Positions 45,128-55,159 are shown, counted from the first letter of the stretch. The stretch is DNA of 64,000 nucleotides from Bacillus sp. IITD106 (GCF_019459225.1 NZ_JAIAZY010000001.1:62001-126000), one strand, 5' to 3'. Translations and numbers: made by a program. Notes: generated by a model not told the origin, from the letters alone.

Positions 45128-46090
45128 TTAGACTGTCTTTCGTCGCAACTTGAATAGGATCAAAGTAACTATGATTATGATTATCATAAGAATTACACCT
45201 TCTGCCGATGCGCGTCCCAAGCCTGAAGCACTTCCGTTATAAACATTGCGCACCATTTCCATTACTGGAAATAACATTACCTGTCCTGTTCCTCCAACAC
45301 TGTTTATGTCGGAAGTATTAGACAGGATCCATGGTATATCATACACCTGCAAAGCACTAAAAAATGAATACGTAATTACTAAGAAGATAATTGGTTCTAG
45401 AAGGGGAATAGTAATGTATCTCATTTTCTGAAAGGTTGTAGCTCCATCAATTTCAGCTGCCTCATAAAGCTCTTGTGATATATCTTGCATGCCTGTAATG
45501 AAAATAATAAAGTTGAAACCGACAGCGTTCCATACATCAATCATTACTACTAGCGCAATTGCATATCCAGCTGTTTCAGTCCAATTAACATTTTCCCCTA
45601 TCCCAACTTTTTCTAGTAAAGTTGCCAAGATTCCGACATCAGAAGTCATGAACCATTGCCAGATGCCCACGCATAGAAAAATGGGCAAAACAGTCGGGAT
45701 AAAAAAGATGTTCCGGTAAATTTTGTAGAGTCTACCCTGAATATGTCTAACAATTAGTGCTAACGCTAAAGAGATAGATAATCCAATTACTATCGTGATG
45801 GGAACATAAATCGCCAAATTTTTTAAAGATATGAAAAACCGACGCGACGATGTTCCCTCTCCAGAAAGAACAAACTTATAATTTTCTAAGCCTACAAAAT
45901 TAAGAATCCCTCTACTTGCCGTTGACCAATCTGTAAAACTCATAACGATACCTTGAACAATAGGCATAAGGATGAAAATTACAAATAATATGAAAAAGGG
46001 TGCCAAGCCAAGATAATTCATAAGATAACGCCGAAAAGCAAATCTTTTCGAAACGATATTGTGTTGTTTTTCGGTTTTCAATTCTAGCAT
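45128..46090 (-). CDS. Carbohydrate ABC transporter permease, MalF type (second system)
   Basis: A 320-residue permease; six helices; EAA loop ELYEAAEIDGATTFQKMRYI. It follows the binding-protein gene by 56 nt. No ATPase gene in the cluster, so an MsmX-type ATPase elsewhere is presumed. Confidence 0.87.
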   Translation of the reverse strand: MLELKTEKQHNIVSKRFAFRRYLMNYLGLAPFFILFVIFILMPIVQGIVMSFTDWSTASRGILNFVGLENYKFVLSGEGTSSRRFFISLKNLAIYVPITIVIGLSISLALALIVRHIQGRLYKIYRNIFFIPTVLPIFLCVGIWQWFMTSDVGILATLLEKVGIGENVNWTETAGYAIALVVMIDVWNAVGFNFIIFITGMQDISQELYEAAEIDGATTFQKMRYITIPLLEPIIFLVITYSFFSALQVYDIPWILSNTSDINSVGGTGQVMLFPVMEMVRNVYNGSASGLGRASAEGVILMIIIIIVTLILFKLRRKTV

Positions 46091-46146
46091 GTTGCCCCCC
46101 CTAAACTATGCGTCGTGAGTATTTAATACACACGACGCATTGCGTA

Positions 46147-47430
46147 TTATTCTCCGGCTTCAGCATAGAGAGCGTTGACTGCATCAATAAATTCCTTTGC
46201 ACCTTGTTCAGGTGTTAGAGAGCCGTCAGTTACCTTCGAAGCGATATCACCAATTGGACTCGGCCACATAACACTGCTGTCAAAGAAACTCATCTGTTTC
46301 ATACCACCATTAAGGCCTTGAGAGGAAACTTTTGCCATCATAGTTGTCAAAACTTCAGAGTCATTCATAACATCGGAGCGAAGCACAGGACGTCCAGTAG
46401 CAATCGTCCATTCTCTCATCTGCTCATACTGACCGATATAATTAAGCCAACGCACTATAGCATCGTTCTTACCGGAATCACCACTATCAACACCATATAT
46501 AAAGTCCCATCCTTGAAGACCACCGGTACGACCACCCTTTGTAAAAGGAGGTACTAGTTCCACATCGTACTCTACACCACTTGAAATGATTCCGGGTTCA
46601 ACCCATGGGCCATTTAATAGGAATGCCAATTGATTAGTTTTGAAAGCCTCTAATGCCGCGTCACTATCCCAAATCATATTATTGCTATAGGGTTCTATAT
46701 CTGCAACTGCTTGAAGTGTTCTTTCGACTTGTTCAGGTTTCACAGTCGTCTTTCCGTCTTTCACTCCAACGGTTAGGTTTTCACTATCAGCACCTAAAAT
46801 AGAACCAGGGGCGAAATAGCCGCCAGCAGCCCAAGAGTGCGTTGCATCAATTCCAGAGTCTTTTACAATTTTTAGTTGCTTAATGAAATCATCTAATGTT
46901 GGAATACCCTCGTCCGGATTAATACCAGCCTTTTCTAGTACAGTTAAGTTACGGAATATAACTGGGATATAACTGATAAAAGGAACTGCCCACATGCCGT
47001 CATCAACCGTAATAGTTTCTATCGCATCGGGATAGAAGCCATTTGTGTATTCTTGATCAGATTTGTACATTTCGGATAAATCTAAGAGTTGCATTACCTC
47101 TTTATACTTTTTTCCGTCTCGGGCACTTGCGGAGAAGGCATCCGGCAAACCCACGCCTGCCATTAAACCAGTAAGGAGTTCGCCGTCATTTTTAGGAATT
47201 AAATTAATTTTTTTCACATCGGGATTTTTAGCAATGAAGTCTGAAACCCACTTGTTCATGAGTTCACCCATATCACCTTGGGTAAAATCTGAATAAACCC
47301 AAAAGGTAAGCTCATAGCCTTTACCGCCATTACCTGAACTTCCACCATCAGTTGATTTGCCCACGCAGCCAGCCAACAAAGTAATGATTACTATAAGAGT
47401 TAGAATCTTGAATGAGATCTTCTTTGCCAT
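46147..47430 (-). CDS. Carbohydrate ABC transporter substrate-binding lipoprotein (second system)
   Basis: A 427-residue family-1 SBP with lipobox LAGC, Gly/Ser linker, LTFWVYSDFTQGDMGELMNK near the N-terminus and YGVDSGDSGKNDAIVRWLNY near the C-terminal lobe. It lies between the SIS/ROK enzymes and the permeases in one orientation; sugar class unknown, with amino sugars or Amadori compounds suggested by the SIS protein. Confidence 0.88.
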   Translation of the reverse strand: MAKKISFKILTLIVIITLLAGCVGKSTDGGSSGNGGKGYELTFWVYSDFTQGDMGELMNKWVSDFIAKNPDVKKINLIPKNDGELLTGLMAGVGLPDAFSASARDGKKYKEVMQLLDLSEMYKSDQEYTNGFYPDAIETITVDDGMWAVPFISYIPVIFRNLTVLEKAGINPDEGIPTLDDFIKQLKIVKDSGIDATHSWAAGGYFAPGSILGADSENLTVGVKDGKTTVKPEQVERTLQAVADIEPYSNNMIWDSDAALEAFKTNQLAFLLNGPWVEPGIISSGVEYDVELVPPFTKGGRTGGLQGWDFIYGVDSGDSGKNDAIVRWLNYIGQYEQMREWTIATGRPVLRSDVMNDSEVLTTMMAKVSSQGLNGGMKQMSFFDSSVMWPSPIGDIASKVTDGSLTPEQGAKEFIDAVNALYAEAGE

Positions 47431-47490
47431 TTTACAATCATCCCCTTGAATTGATTGATTAATAAATATTGTATAAAGTGATACCTTCAG

Positions 47491-48654
47491 CTATATTAGC
47501 TTTTCGCCTGATTCATCGTAATGAGCCTTAAAATTAATATCAACAGCAAACAGGTTATGACGAGCTTCCCCAACAATTCCACCTTCCGCGTGTCGAATAT
47601 GGAAGCCATAGAACCAAAGCGGAAAAATATAAAGAAACGGTGTTAAATACTCATCATGAATTTTCGGCATAGTTACAATATGGGTGCCAAGCTTCTCCAT
47701 AGCTGGGGTTACTTCATCAGTAAGAATAATGGTCGGTGTTCGAGCAATCGAACAACCAGCCAATAGATCCATGGTTTTTTCACATACTTTACCTTTAGGA
47801 GAGATTATGAATAAAGGTACTTTTGAATCTACCTCACGGAAACGACCGTGCGCAAAATCTTCTAGTTCCTCAGCCGCGCCGAATACCCAACTGAATTCCG
47901 AAATTTTGAGCGCACCTTCTTTAGCCGTACCAAAATTTGGTCCACTCCCCAGCACCACAAAAGCTGGAACTTGGGCTTTCGTGAGGACTTCACTTATCTC
48001 GCCCATTCGTTCAAATAATGTGGGGAGAGATTTCATAGAAGATATCAAATGATCTAACTGCTTCTGCCAATAGCCAACTTGAGTGTTAATTAAACTTCCA
48101 TTTCTGCTACCGATAATCATAGCAAGTCGATACGCTCCTAGTGCCAAATAAATGTGTGAAATAGAATAGGCTGATAGATTAGCAGCTCTGTCTGCATGTG
48201 CATCCGTGATGATACGATATTTCGCCACTTTTGCAGAGGCCATATCATCTTTTCCTGACAAGCACATAGTAATTGCACCACTTTTATTGGCTATATCAAG
48301 GCTTTGTACTACACTTTCAGTGTTGCCACTACAGCTAATACCGATAACGAGGGTTTTTTCTGGCTTTATCAGAAAGTCTTCCGCGTAACGACTAAATTGG
48401 AAGGCTGGCAAAGCCCGTGCATTTAATTTCGCAATATGTGCGAACCATGACTCAGCATTTAGCGCAGTTGCAAACGAAGTGCCATGTCCTACTATATACA
48501 CGGTGTCAATTTCCGAAAGCCAAGACTCATTTTCGAATTCCTTAATGCTTTCATCAGTCATTGTTAATGTACGCTGCCAACTTTGTTTGTCGGCAAGTGT
48601 TAGAATATGCATACGTAAACGTTCATTTCTCTCATAAATTTCTTGTTGGTTCAT
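47491..48654 (-). CDS. SIS-domain sugar isomerase/deaminase (GlmS/AgaS/FrlB-like)
   Basis: A 387-residue protein with two SIS domains: GHGTSFATALNAESWF and GISCSGNTESVVQSLD in the first, VLGSGPNFGTAKEGALKISE and IISPKGK in the second, ending in a GlmS-like tail (HNLFAVDINFKAHYD). No glutaminase domain. Such proteins deaminate or isomerise aminosugar phosphates (AgaS) or split fructosamine phosphates (FrlB). The linked kinase and importer suggest import, phosphorylation and then SIS action. Confidence 0.85.
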   Translation of the reverse strand: MNQQEIYERNERLRMHILTLADKQSWQRTLTMTDESIKEFENESWLSEIDTVYIVGHGTSFATALNAESWFAHIAKLNARALPAFQFSRYAEDFLIKPEKTLVIGISCSGNTESVVQSLDIANKSGAITMCLSGKDDMASAKVAKYRIITDAHADRAANLSAYSISHIYLALGAYRLAMIIGSRNGSLINTQVGYWQKQLDHLISSMKSLPTLFERMGEISEVLTKAQVPAFVVLGSGPNFGTAKEGALKISEFSWVFGAAEELEDFAHGRFREVDSKVPLFIISPKGKVCEKTMDLLAGCSIARTPTIILTDEVTPAMEKLGTHIVTMPKIHDEYLTPFLYIFPLWFYGFHIRHAEGGIVGEARHNLFAVDINFKAHYDESGEKLI

Positions 48655-48696
48655 ATTTATACACTCCCTATTTTTTTTGATTTAATATTCAAGCAT

Positions 48697-49644
48697 TCAG
48701 TTCTTCGCCAGCCCACGCAGGGCCAAAGTAGCTGCACCTATTAACGCACCGTCGTATCCCAATGGAGTGGATTCTATTGACAGTGTTGGGTAACCCCTTT
48801 TAAAACTATTTTTTTCTATAGTGCTTTCAAGGGATTTGCGGAAAAACTCAAAAGCTAGCGAAAGCCCTCCGCCAATGATTACTTTTTTAATATCTAGAAT
48901 AGTGTATACAGAGGCGATGACCTTGCCCAAATAATACCCCTCTAATTCAAAAGTTCTCAATGCAACAAGATCTCCTTCGGCAGCCAACTTCGTTATAGAC
49001 TTTCCGTTAGGTAACTCACCATCAATCATTTCGTTTCCACCTAGTTCCAAATAATTCTGTACGATTCCGTCTGCTGCTGCGTAGGCTTCTAGTGTGCCAG
49101 GGCTTCCATGCTTGCTAGAGCGTCCATCCTCTACCACTACACAATGCCCTATTTCACCTGCATTATTATAAGCACCATAATAAAGTTCACCATTCAAAAA
49201 CAAAGCGCCTCCCACTCCGGTACTTACCGTCATGTATAGAAAATCATCGCAGTCATCGCCAGCTCCAAAGTACCTTTCGGCTAAAACGCAGGCTTTACAA
49301 TCATTGTCGATAAAGACTGGATAGCAAAATCTATTGCTGATAATTTCTCCTAACGGTAAATTGCGAATACCTAGGTAGTTTGAGTTCACCCATACACCAG
49401 TTTTAGGATCAGCCGTTCCAGGAACAGTAACACCTATCGCCTCGATTTCATATTCTGAAAGGTGAATTACTTCCTCGATCGCCTTGCATATCTCTTCGAC
49501 TATGCCATTACTTGATTTAGCACCCCAAACACGACGATTTTTGTATATGATATCTCCGGACTTTGTAATAAGACCTGTCATATATTTCGACCCTCCGAGG
49601 TCGACAGCCAAGATAACTTTTTCCCTATCCTTCATTAGTTTCAT
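48697..49644 (-). CDS. ROK-family sugar kinase (zinc site lost)
   Basis: A 315-residue ROK kinase. VILAVDLGGSKYMTGLI is the phosphate loop, DNDCKACVLAERYFGAG and TVSTGVGGALFLNGELYYG the substrate and ATP motifs. The usual CxCGxxGCxE zinc block is replaced by SSKHGSPGTLEAYAA after GEIGHCVVV, so the structural zinc is probably missing. ATG 49644 follows GGAGGG. It would phosphorylate the sugar carried by the second ABC importer before the SIS enzyme acts. Confidence 0.83.
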   Translation of the reverse strand: MKLMKDREKVILAVDLGGSKYMTGLITKSGDIIYKNRRVWGAKSSNGIVEEICKAIEEVIHLSEYEIEAIGVTVPGTADPKTGVWVNSNYLGIRNLPLGEIISNRFCYPVFIDNDCKACVLAERYFGAGDDCDDFLYMTVSTGVGGALFLNGELYYGAYNNAGEIGHCVVVEDGRSSKHGSPGTLEAYAAADGIVQNYLELGGNEMIDGELPNGKSITKLAAEGDLVALRTFELEGYYLGKVIASVYTILDIKKVIIGGGLSLAFEFFRKSLESTIEKNSFKRGYPTLSIESTPLGYDGALIGAATLALRGLAKN

Positions 49645-50403
49645 AAACCCTCCGTATATCGTTAGTTTGCTAAGGGTAAATTTTAATATTCGCTGAATAC
49701 ATTGGAATAAAAAAATACCTCTATTCAATGAAGATGAGCTCCATTGCCTCTTTTTCACCTCCACAGTGTTGATTAAAACATATCGAACTCAAGATTATCG
49801 GAAATTGAAATAAGAAAGAATTTGCATCGTGATAGATATCAAATATTGCTTAAGGATCCCATTTTTACAGCGCCTTAAACCATTGTAATTGGATACGCAA
49901 AAAGTCTTTAATATATGAATCCGTTTACAATCAGCTGTGCATTGTTACATTAATTCCCAGAAATAAGACACGGGAACACCGAAATAGATGCGTTTAAATA
50001 CTTTGCAAGAGGACAATTTCCATTTTGTAATGACTTTAGATCTTTCATGATAGCCTAGTTATTTCGTTCAACTTTATTTTTGAATCTTGCCATTCAATGT
50101 TATTTCCTTAGCAATTTCATTTGTTTGCTAATCAACTACGTTATGTATCAAGCTTGTTGTAAATAGATTTTTTAACATAGTAAGAATAGAAACTTCTCCA
50201 AATTTACAAGAGTGTTAACAATCACGAATAAACTTAGATTATTAGCTTTACCCACTGTATGGGTTAGATCAAATAGATTATTTGCAAACTATTTTCCCGG
50301 CATTAGACATCACCTCCTGTCTGTACGTTTAGTCGTAAGATAATTAAAATACCAAATCATATTTTGAATGTTGTAGACGATTCAATAACCTCCTAATTAG
50401 TTT
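49645..50403. other. Regulatory/intergenic region with a cre-like site
   Basis: About 760 nt without a gene. TGAATCCGTTTACA (49916-49929) differs at one position from the CcpA cre consensus TGWAANCGNTNWCA and lies about 270 nt upstream of the kinase start. Nothing else is clear. Confidence 0.5.
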
Positions 50404-51525
50404 TTAGCTAAATTCTACCTCTTGAAATGCATATGAAATTGCTCCTATAGCTCCGGCATCTCCTCCGAGTGTTGCAAGTTTAATTTTTGTAGGAATTGGG
50501 GTTAGTTTGAATACGGTTTTTTGAATATTATCCAACACTACTTCCATCGACTCAGAAACTCCCCCACCGATAATAATAGTTTCTGGATTTAAAAGACTTG
50601 TTACATTTGCAAGTCCTATTGATAAATCAACTATAAAATCATCAATAATTTTTACAGCCTTTTGATCCCCTTGCGAATAAAGGGAAAAAAGCTCTTCAGT
50701 AGGATATTCATGTTTTCCTAATGCAGTTCCGGAGATTTTACTTTCAAATACAGCATGTTCCCCATTATCATTTAAATTTTTGTTTTCAAATTCTTCTCTA
50801 CTTGTAAAAAAAGCAATCTCACCGGATTGATAGTCATGGCCGTAAACTAATTCTCCATTTGAAATGATTGCACTCCCGACCCCAGTACCGATCCCAATAA
50901 AAAATAAGTTATTAGAGTTACCTCCGGATCCCAACCACCTTTCCCCTAATGCGGCACAATTAACATCATTATTTAAAACTACAGGGAATGGAAATTCTGT
51001 CATCAACAATTCTCTCAATTTTAAATTCGTCCACTTTAAGACAGACGCTTGTAATACCGTACCTTTCTTAACATTAACACTTCCGGGTATACCAACCCCC
51101 ATGCCAATCACTTGAGATTCAAGGATATTAGCTTCCTTCAAACACCTTTTGATAAGAGATATAATTTCTTTGATTGAGTTCGTCGTTTTTACTTTTTTTC
51201 TAAACTCTATATTTCCGAGTAGATCAGTAATGATGACTAGTATTTTAGTTCCACCAATATCCACACCTACCCCAAAGCCGGACTTCGGATTAAATCCTAG
51301 CAATTTTGCTCTTCTTCCTCCCTCTTTTGTTGAGCTACCTTCACCTAATTCTGTAACCAGTTTTCTATGTAATAAATCATCGACAATAGAGGAAACAGCC
51401 GACTTACTTAAATGCAGTTTTTTCGCTATTTCTGCTCTACTTATTGGTTGTGAATTTTTAATTTCTTCTAGAACTGAGGAACGGTTAATTTTTTTAATTA
51501 GTTCGTGATGATTATTTTTGATCAA
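50404..51525 (-). CDS. ROK-family transcriptional repressor (NagC/XylR type)
   Basis: About 373 residues. The N-terminal winged helix (SSVLEEIKNSQPISRAEIAK, KLHLSKSAVSSIVDDLLHRK) is fused to a ROK sugar-binding domain (GVGVDIGGTKILVIITD, GIGTGVGSAIISNGELVYG). The zinc cysteines are absent. Start is TTG 51525 behind AAGAGGTG; a GTG 9 nt earlier overlaps that site. Two GTTTGT...ACAAAC operators upstream argue for autoregulation and probable control of the adjacent sugar operon, with the sugar as inducer. Confidence 0.87.
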   Translation of the reverse strand: MIKNNHHELIKKINRSSVLEEIKNSQPISRAEIAKKLHLSKSAVSSIVDDLLHRKLVTELGEGSSTKEGGRRAKLLGFNPKSGFGVGVDIGGTKILVIITDLLGNIEFRKKVKTTNSIKEIISLIKRCLKEANILESQVIGMGVGIPGSVNVKKGTVLQASVLKWTNLKLRELLMTEFPFPVVLNNDVNCAALGERWLGSGGNSNNLFFIGIGTGVGSAIISNGELVYGHDYQSGEIAFFTSREEFENKNLNDNGEHAVFESKISGTALGKHEYPTEELFSLYSQGDQKAVKIIDDFIVDLSIGLANVTSLLNPETIIIGGGVSESMEVVLDNIQKTVFKLTPIPTKIKLATLGGDAGAIGAISYAFQEVEFS

Positions 51526-51547
51526 TAAACACACCTCTTAATCTATT

Positions 51548-51656
51548 GTTTGTTCATTACGAAAACAAACTGAGTTAACATTAATTATAATAACACCAGT
51601 GTTTTATAAATTTATTCTAAAATAATGAGGTTGGTTTGTTTTCATTACAAACTAAC
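51548..51656. promoter_or_regulatory. Two XylR-like operators
   Basis: GTTTGTT-N9-AACAAAC (51548-51570) and GGTTTGT...ACAAACTAAC (51631-51656) resemble the inverted repeats bound by ROK repressors such as XylR. They bracket the likely promoter of the repressor gene. Confidence 0.65.
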
Positions 51657-51982
51657 TATGCGTAATTATTATCGCACAATAAATTTGAATATTCAATACA
51701 TATTTAAAAAATTTTTTCTTTCCACTATTATTAATGATTTAATGATTTCCACAATTTCCTCCCCTTGTAATGATTTAAAAAAGCTTAATAGCTTAATGCT
51801 CTTTGATATAATAAAACCTAAATAATTGTAATTAGATTCGACTAGAGGTGAATTGAAATGTATTGGACTCCATTATTTGAAAATGATGTACCAGTAGCAC
51901 TCTTCTGCTCTTAATGAAGTGAAGGTGACTACATCTCCGTTAGGGGCATTTTCGACCTATTTAAAAGACGGAGGGTACAAAA

Positions 51983-52858
51983 ATGAAAAATACCTTATTA
52001 GGTTCTTTATATTTAATACTAGCTTCAAGTATTTGGGGCGGAATGTACGTTGTTGTGAAAGTTGTTGTATCGGTTATACCTCCACTGGAACTTGTGTGGA
52101 TGCGATATATAGTAGCTATTGTTGCACTTTTCATTATTGGCTTTATTACAAGACAAAAATGGCGAGTCGAAAAGCGTTATTTCTTTATAATTCTAGCAAT
52201 TGGGATCATTGGTAATGCTATTTCAATCGTTGCTCAGGAAACTGGTACTATGCTATCCACAGCACAAATGGGGGCGATTATAACTTCTTCAACACCAGCA
52301 TTTATGGTTATTTTCGCACGCTTCATTCTTAAAGAACGGTTGACATTAAAAAAGGGGTTCTCCGTTTGTTTAGCGACAATTGGAGTTATTCTCATTGTTG
52401 GAATCGGTAATGTAGATTTGTCCATTAAACTTGGTGGTATTTCACTACTCATAGCTGCTTTAACTTGGGCACTTATGTCGGTACTTGTAAAGATGTTGCC
52501 GAGTGATTATTCGCAAATTGTGGTAACGATCTATTCCATCTTGATAGCTTTATTCGTGTTAACTCCCTTTGTTTTGCCACGTTTAGACGAAATTAATATC
52601 GCTCAACTTACTCATCCGACTATTTGGGGAGGACTCTTGTATTTAGGTGTTATCTCAACAGCATGTGGGTTTTTACTTTGGAATCGTGGCTTACAAATGC
52701 TTAACGCATCGAGTGGAGGGATATTTTTCTTCTTTCAACCCGTGGTTGGAACATTACTTGGATGGCTTATCCTAGAAGAAACCGTAGGTGTAACATTTTG
52801 GATAGGCTCTATCCTAATTCTTATAGCTGTTCTATTCGTGATCAACGAGAAAAAATAG
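51983..52858 (+). CDS. EamA/DMT-superfamily transporter (RhaT/YdcZ-like exporter)
   Basis: A 291-residue ten-helix transporter with two EamA repeats (SIWGGMYVVVKVVVSVIPPL and ALTWALMSVLVKMLPSD). Likely an exporter of amino acids or other metabolites. The ATG follows GGAGGG. An 18-codon frame (ATG 51858, RBS GAGGTG, ending ALFCS) precedes it and could be a leader peptide, but I give that low weight. A terminator follows. Confidence 0.83.
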   Translation: MKNTLLGSLYLILASSIWGGMYVVVKVVVSVIPPLELVWMRYIVAIVALFIIGFITRQKWRVEKRYFFIILAIGIIGNAISIVAQETGTMLSTAQMGAIITSSTPAFMVIFARFILKERLTLKKGFSVCLATIGVILIVGIGNVDLSIKLGGISLLIAALTWALMSVLVKMLPSDYSQIVVTIYSILIALFVLTPFVLPRLDEINIAQLTHPTIWGGLLYLGVISTACGFLLWNRGLQMLNASSGGIFFFFQPVVGTLLGWLILEETVGVTFWIGSILILIAVLFVINEKK

Positions 52859-52867
52859 TATTTAAAA

Positions 52868-52896
52868 ACCCCTTCAACCGAAGTTGAAGGAGTTTT
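52868..52896 (+). terminator. Terminator after EamA gene
   Basis: CCTTCAAC-cgaa-GTTGAAGG with following GTTTT. Confidence 0.85.
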
Positions 52897-53008
52897 GTTT
52901 ATAAACAGAACCCATTATTTAAATACATCTACTTCTCTTTGATCACCCTCCTCGTTACTGAAAAAAAGCATTACTGTTGTTATGATAATGCCTCCATTAC
53001 CTTAAAAA

Positions 53009-53390
53009 TTAATCTTCATAGGCTATATACCAATGATATGGTTGTATTTCTTTTAATGTTTTAAATTCTAATTTTTCATTTGAATTGGTTACAACCGCTT
53101 TTACATTTTCTCCCTAGTAAAAAAGTCTTTCTTAACAAACTCATACACGGAGTTAAAACGGTTAATTTAGAATTCTCACCATACCTTACAACACAAATAG
53201 TACGAGTGACCTTAGTATTTAATTTATACGCTTCAAAAATTGCGCCAGTTTCAATGCACAATTCATTTGAAACATTGGTAACATCTATAGTTGCACTAAG
53301 TTAAAGTTTGACCGTCTTCCGTATACATTGCTGCTGTTCCACCCCAAACACCGTTTGGTGTCCGTATTCCCTTTAATTCGTCGATTCAAT
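53009..53390 (-). pseudogene. Cytidine/blasticidin-S deaminase-like gene with frameshifts
   Basis: Minus-strand blocks in shifted frames read IKGIRTPNGVWGGTAAAMYT, LSATIDVTNVSNELCIETGA, IFEAYKLNTKVTRTICVVRY, TVLTPC and GENVKAVVTNSNEKLEFKTL, ending AYED. The E-T-G-A-I-F-E and PC elements are those of small CDA-family deaminases (catalytic Glu, zinc Cys). Two frameshifts (near 53305 and 53150) and loss of the second CxxC Cys make it inactive. Confidence 0.65.
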
Positions 53391-53507
53391 GTCGACAAAT
53401 TAACAGATGTACACTATGCATAATACTTCTTTTCTATTTTGGAAACAGTCGGTTGCAACCTCGGCGAAAGAATATCTTCTTACTAATGATCTTAAGATGG
53501 ATTCCAT

Positions 53508-53930
53508 CTAATTCCCATAGAACCCCACCAAACAAGGAAACTCGCTCTGTTCTTTTTTCCATTCGCGGAAGTTGAGGAAACGATTACCTATAAATAAGGT
53601 TTGATCTGGAGAGAGCTCACGGCAGATCAATGGTGTTTCTCCTGTTAACTTCCACAAATGATTCTTCGCTTCTTGCGGACTTTTCGCGTATATAAAAGCC
53701 CATCTTCCATTCTTAACCTTCAGTCCATATATGTTAATTGGGCAAAAACCTAGAAAATTCGTTTCAACCATTTTTAATAGTTTCTCAGAATCAGGCTGCA
53801 CTTGAGTTAAGACTGAATCATCATCATGCCATGCTATTTTCCCTTCTTGAATTAAGCAGATGATGTAATGAGCAAGAAAGGATTCCTCATATCGTATGGC
53901 ATCTTCATAAAGATTTTCAATCGACGACAT
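53508..53930 (-). CDS. Hypothetical protein of the DnaD-DnaB module
   Basis: About 140 residues (MSSIENLYEDAIRYEESFLA start; FIGNRFLNFREWKKEQSEFP near the end). No recognised domain; acidic N-terminus and an aromatic C-terminal half. The start at 53930 overlaps the 3' end of dnaB by 14 nt, so it is co-translated; a start at 53954 is also possible. Its fixed place suggests a replication accessory role, but that is inference. Confidence 0.65.
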   Translation of the reverse strand: MSSIENLYEDAIRYEESFLAHYIICLIQEGKIAWHDDDSVLTQVQPDSEKLLKMVETNFLGFCPINIYGLKVKNGRWAFIYAKSPQEAKNHLWKLTGETPLICRELSPDQTLFIGNRFLNFREWKKEQSEFPCLVGFYGN

Positions 53931-55158
53931 CTTCAATTTTCCCTGTAAATTCATTATAGTTTGCTAGAACAGTACCAACTGGGCCATTGCGATTTTTTGA
54001 AATAATCATCTCAAGCTGTTTCTGATCAGATGTCTTATCATAGTACGTATCGCGGTAGAGAAAAATAATGACATCTGCATCTTGCTCAACACTCCCTGAT
54101 TCTCGGATATCCGACATGAGCGGACGCTTATTTTGCCTTTGCTCGACCGCTCGATTTAACTGTGCAAGCAACAGAACGGGACAGTTCATTTCCTTCGCGA
54201 GCATCTTCAATTGCCTGGAAATCTCAGTCACTTGCAAATGAATATTGCCCCCATAATTCTCCTCTGGGCGAATTAATGTTAAATAATCAATCATGATAAT
54301 TGGTTTTTGTTCGGGGAATTGATGAATCAACTTTCTTATTTTTGCTCGAATCTCAGCAATGGTTTGCCTAGCACCATCAAAAATCTGTATGTTTGTCTTT
54401 GATAAACTCCCAATAATCTCCGCCCAATAATCCTTCTGCTCTAAACTAAGGCCTGCATATGGGTTACGTAATTTTATACGATTGATTCCTCCCGTGGAGG
54501 CAATTAATCTTTGGACCAAACTTTGATAAGGCATTTCCAAAGAAAAAATAATCGGTAAGTAATTGTTCCAGCCCGCCTCTTTTGCAAAATGAAGCATTAC
54601 ATCTGTTTTCCCCATCGATGGCCTTGCAGCAACAACCGTCAACTCACCCGCTTGAAACCCATTTGTCATTTGATCTAAACGTTTAATCCCCGTAGGAATC
54701 CCTTTTATCTGCTTCCCTTCTTCCCAAGGTGCTTCATAAATTTCAGAAAGTGCAGTCATAATTGACAAATGATCATCTATTCTTGCTTCATCGATTATGT
54801 TTAATGCTTGAATAACTTGATGAATTCCCCAATCCTCCTCTTTCGCAAGTGTCAAAATATTTCGCTTCTCCCGTTCTTTCCATTGGTCTAGAAGGATAAG
54901 CTCATATTCATCAAATTTCTCCTGATTGGCATAAGATTGTAAATCATAGAGATACGAAATTCCTCCAAATGGTTCTAGGTCCACTGTAGTCGAAAGGGTG
55001 ATAACATCAATACTCATGCCTTTTTCATGCAAAATCCGCATTTCCCTATAAAGTGCTTGATGACGAGGATCTTCAAAATGTTCAGTGCGTATCACACTAT
55101 CAGATATGTAAAAATTCTCTTTCAACATACAGCCAAGCAGTGCTTTTTCAACTGTCAT
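53917..55158 (-). CDS. DnaB-type replicative DNA helicase (phage/plasmid-like)
   Basis: About 413 residues. N-terminal DnaB domain (EKALLGCMLKENFYISDSVI) and C-terminal RecA-like motor: Walker A ARPSMGKTDV, Walker B IIMIDYLTL, QLNRAVEQR and SDIRESGSVEQDADVIIFLY. Shorter than chromosomal DnaB and without a linked DnaI. ATG 55158 lies 2 nt from the stop of the DnaD-like gene, with AGGGGAGG upstream. Fragments of the same gene lie at 17235-17490 and 34290-34425. Confidence 0.9.
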   Translation of the reverse strand: MTVEKALLGCMLKENFYISDSVIRTEHFEDPRHQALYREMRILHEKGMSIDVITLSTTVDLEPFGGISYLYDLQSYANQEKFDEYELILLDQWKEREKRNILTLAKEEDWGIHQVIQALNIIDEARIDDHLSIMTALSEIYEAPWEEGKQIKGIPTGIKRLDQMTNGFQAGELTVVAARPSMGKTDVMLHFAKEAGWNNYLPIIFSLEMPYQSLVQRLIASTGGINRIKLRNPYAGLSLEQKDYWAEIIGSLSKTNIQIFDGARQTIAEIRAKIRKLIHQFPEQKPIIMIDYLTLIRPEENYGGNIHLQVTEISRQLKMLAKEMNCPVLLLAQLNRAVEQRQNKRPLMSDIRESGSVEQDADVIIFLYRDTYYDKTSDQKQLEMIISKNRNGPVGTVLANYNEFTGKIEDVVD

Positions 55159-55159
55159 G

